A stretch of DNA of 64,000 nt, taken from the NCBI RefSeq assembly GCF_004339745.1, contig NZ_SMGP01000004.1, positions 372,001 to 436,000 on the forward strand, in the 5' to 3' direction. This stretch comes from Paraburkholderia sp. BL9I2N2. Its GTDB lineage: Bacteria; Pseudomonadota; Gammaproteobacteria; Burkholderiales; Burkholderiaceae. The stretch's first letter is position 1; every line of letters starts with the position of its first letter. The notes below the pieces were generated by a model. The model was not told the origin of the DNA. It ran no database searches and was given only the letters and a program-made list of their open reading frames with translations. Shown here piece by piece: positions 63,152 to 64,000 of the stretch. The translations under genes and the position numbers were made by a program.

Positions 63152-63344
63152 GCCCTGCCTGGTTCCTCTCGGGCGTTCGACGTTTTTTGTCGACCATGGC
63201 GTTACGATTTTTGCGCTTTCGACTTGCCGGTTTGTTTTTTCGGCGGGGCGATGTCGGCGTTCCAGTTCAGCTTCCACAACACTCAACGCCTGCTGGTTCC
63301 AGTGTCGACCTAGGAACGAGTCCTACGACCAGGACGGCGCGTGG

Positions 63345-63419
63345 CTATTGCGACTCGATTGCGTCGAGACGCGCCTGGGCCGTCTCATCAGGATGCTGAC
63401 GCTGATACGCGTCGAACAC
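63345..63419 (-). pseudogene. 69-residue family, truncated copy 3
   Basis: Only the last 24 residues remain: VFDAYQRQHPDETAQARLDA then IESQ and stop, matching the ends of the proteins at 41537 and 58402. The upstream part is cut off at 63420, just beside a terminator hairpin. Confidence 0.75.
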
Positions 63420-63424
63420 TGACT

Positions 63425-63449
63425 TAAAAAAGCCGGTGGGCCGCCGGCT
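63425..63449 (-). terminator. Intrinsic terminator, minus strand
   Basis: Minus-strand stem AGCCGG/CCGGCT with a 7-base loop followed by six T. It lies 180 bp after the stop of the secreted protein gene at 63628 and would end its transcript. Confidence 0.75.
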
Positions 63450-63627
63450 CCCCTCGGTGATAGGGGGCTTAAGGAAAGCTGTGAGCCAGCTTCGTACTGC
63501 TTGGAAGGCATGCATCAAAGCTCCGCGTCAGATTTGGCACGGCCAACCGCGGTCGGCACGCCCGGGTCTGCCCGGATGCGTGCCCTGTCAGGGCGGCGCC
63601 CCGTTGGTTCCGCCCGGTCCGGTGTTG

Positions 63628-64000
63628 TTATTTGGCGAGCTGGCAGGTCTTGGAGTCAAAGCCAAGCGTCATGCTCTTCGTCACCTTGGGTATGACAGCC
63701 ATGGGTTCGTCCGGTTTTCGGTCTAGATAGGTGACGACGATGGAGCGGCCATGGAACACAATCGACCGCGGCATGATGCGGTCGCCAAGGAAGATAGCGT
63801 TGGTCTTACTGCAGTCACTGAATGCCACCGCTACGTAGTTGAAAATGCCGCTACCGCCTGGTTCGTCCGCCAGGAATATCGCGGCAGCAGGCTTCGAGTC
63901 AAGCCGGCCACCGACGGGCTTGCCGAACACACGCGTCACGTGTTGCGTCGCCGAGCCAGGCGCGGCCGGTATCGCTCGCTTGCCATTCGATAACTTCACG
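63628..64000 (-). CDS. Secreted/lipoprotein-like hypothetical protein, 5' end beyond the window
   Basis: The last 123 residues: KLSNGKRAIPAAPGSATQHV, AAIFLADEPGGSGIFNYVAV, TNAIFLGDRIMPRSIVFHGR and IVVTYLDRKPDEPMA. From memory, the pattern GGSG-F-YV followed by NAxxLGDRI and DRKPxEPM recurs in a family of putative bacterial lipoproteins of unknown role. The frame is open to base 64000. Confidence 0.8.
   Translation of the reverse strand, partial: VKLSNGKRAIPAAPGSATQHVTRVFGKPVGGRLDSKPAAAIFLADEPGGSGIFNYVAVAFSDCSKTNAIFLGDRIMPRSIVFHGRSIVVTYLDRKPDEPMAVIPKVTKSMTLGFDSKTCQLAK

Noticed and set aside
1..64000. CRISPR array, rRNA, phage or integrase genes
   Set aside because: No regularly spaced repeats, no rRNA-like sequence and no integrase or phage structural protein was found in any frame.

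Overview
The window is high-GC DNA from a beta-proteobacterium of the Burkholderia group, most probably Paraburkholderia or Caballeronia. This is inferred from the AcnD/PrpF type of methylcitrate cycle, a phasin, GlsB and DUF2934 proteins, copper-locus genes and Burkholderia-style small proteins. No rRNA or tRNA gene was found, so the genus is not fixed.

Bases 1-34660 look like chromosomal backbone, densely coding. It opens with propionate degradation (end of prpC, acnD, prpF). A 436-residue protein with a long disordered N-terminus follows, then the scar where a LysR gene and an alcohol dehydrogenase gene were cut and joined. A methyltransferase and an AraC regulator come next. Bases 9250-14410 are a copper-handling locus: DUF6632, DUF305 and CopZ-type genes face a line of two small secreted proteins, a TolC-type outer-membrane lipoprotein, a multicopper oxidase and a frameshifted CusF-like gene. 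A MerR/CueR-type promoter sits between the two arms. After a fucosyltransferase-like gene, an HmoA-like monooxygenase, an alcohol dehydrogenase and an orphan ABC ATPase comes the most interesting region.

Bases 18205-27886 form a probable catabolic regulon: an AroE-like dehydrogenase, an SDR epimerase/dehydratase, two KstD-like FAD dehydrogenases, a NIPSNAP protein, a TIM-barrel protein with the metal ligands of 3-dehydroshikimate dehydratases, an AAHS-type importer and an IclR regulator. A palindrome, TGGAATAG(T/C)ATTC(A/C), stands before three of the transcription units, with a weaker version before the iclR gene. The set suggests import, oxidation, dehydration and desaturation of an alicyclic, quinate-like acid. 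The substrate is unknown. Further along are an MHS transporter, an AraC regulator, a nitronate monooxygenase and a divergent FtsH-like membrane protease that ends in a strong terminator.

Bases 34950-63600 differ sharply. Genes are short, gaps are long and many genes are broken. Decayed genes include TauE/SafE, aspA, a FixJ-type regulator, a cold-shock gene, phoU with a small inversion, a YedK/SRAP-like gene, several receiver domains, a GGDEF domain and a 5'-truncated biotin carboxylase. Intact genes are mostly small stress or envelope proteins (phasin, CspA-like, GlsB, CBS, DUF2934, PhoU, SnoaL-like, DUF2442) and lineage-specific families present in two or three copies. An IS4-family element with a 9-bp target duplication splits an otherwise intact secreted-protein gene. 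Two pairs of non-coding repeats (57 bp and about 330 bp) mark old rearrangements. The right edge cuts a secreted protein gene.
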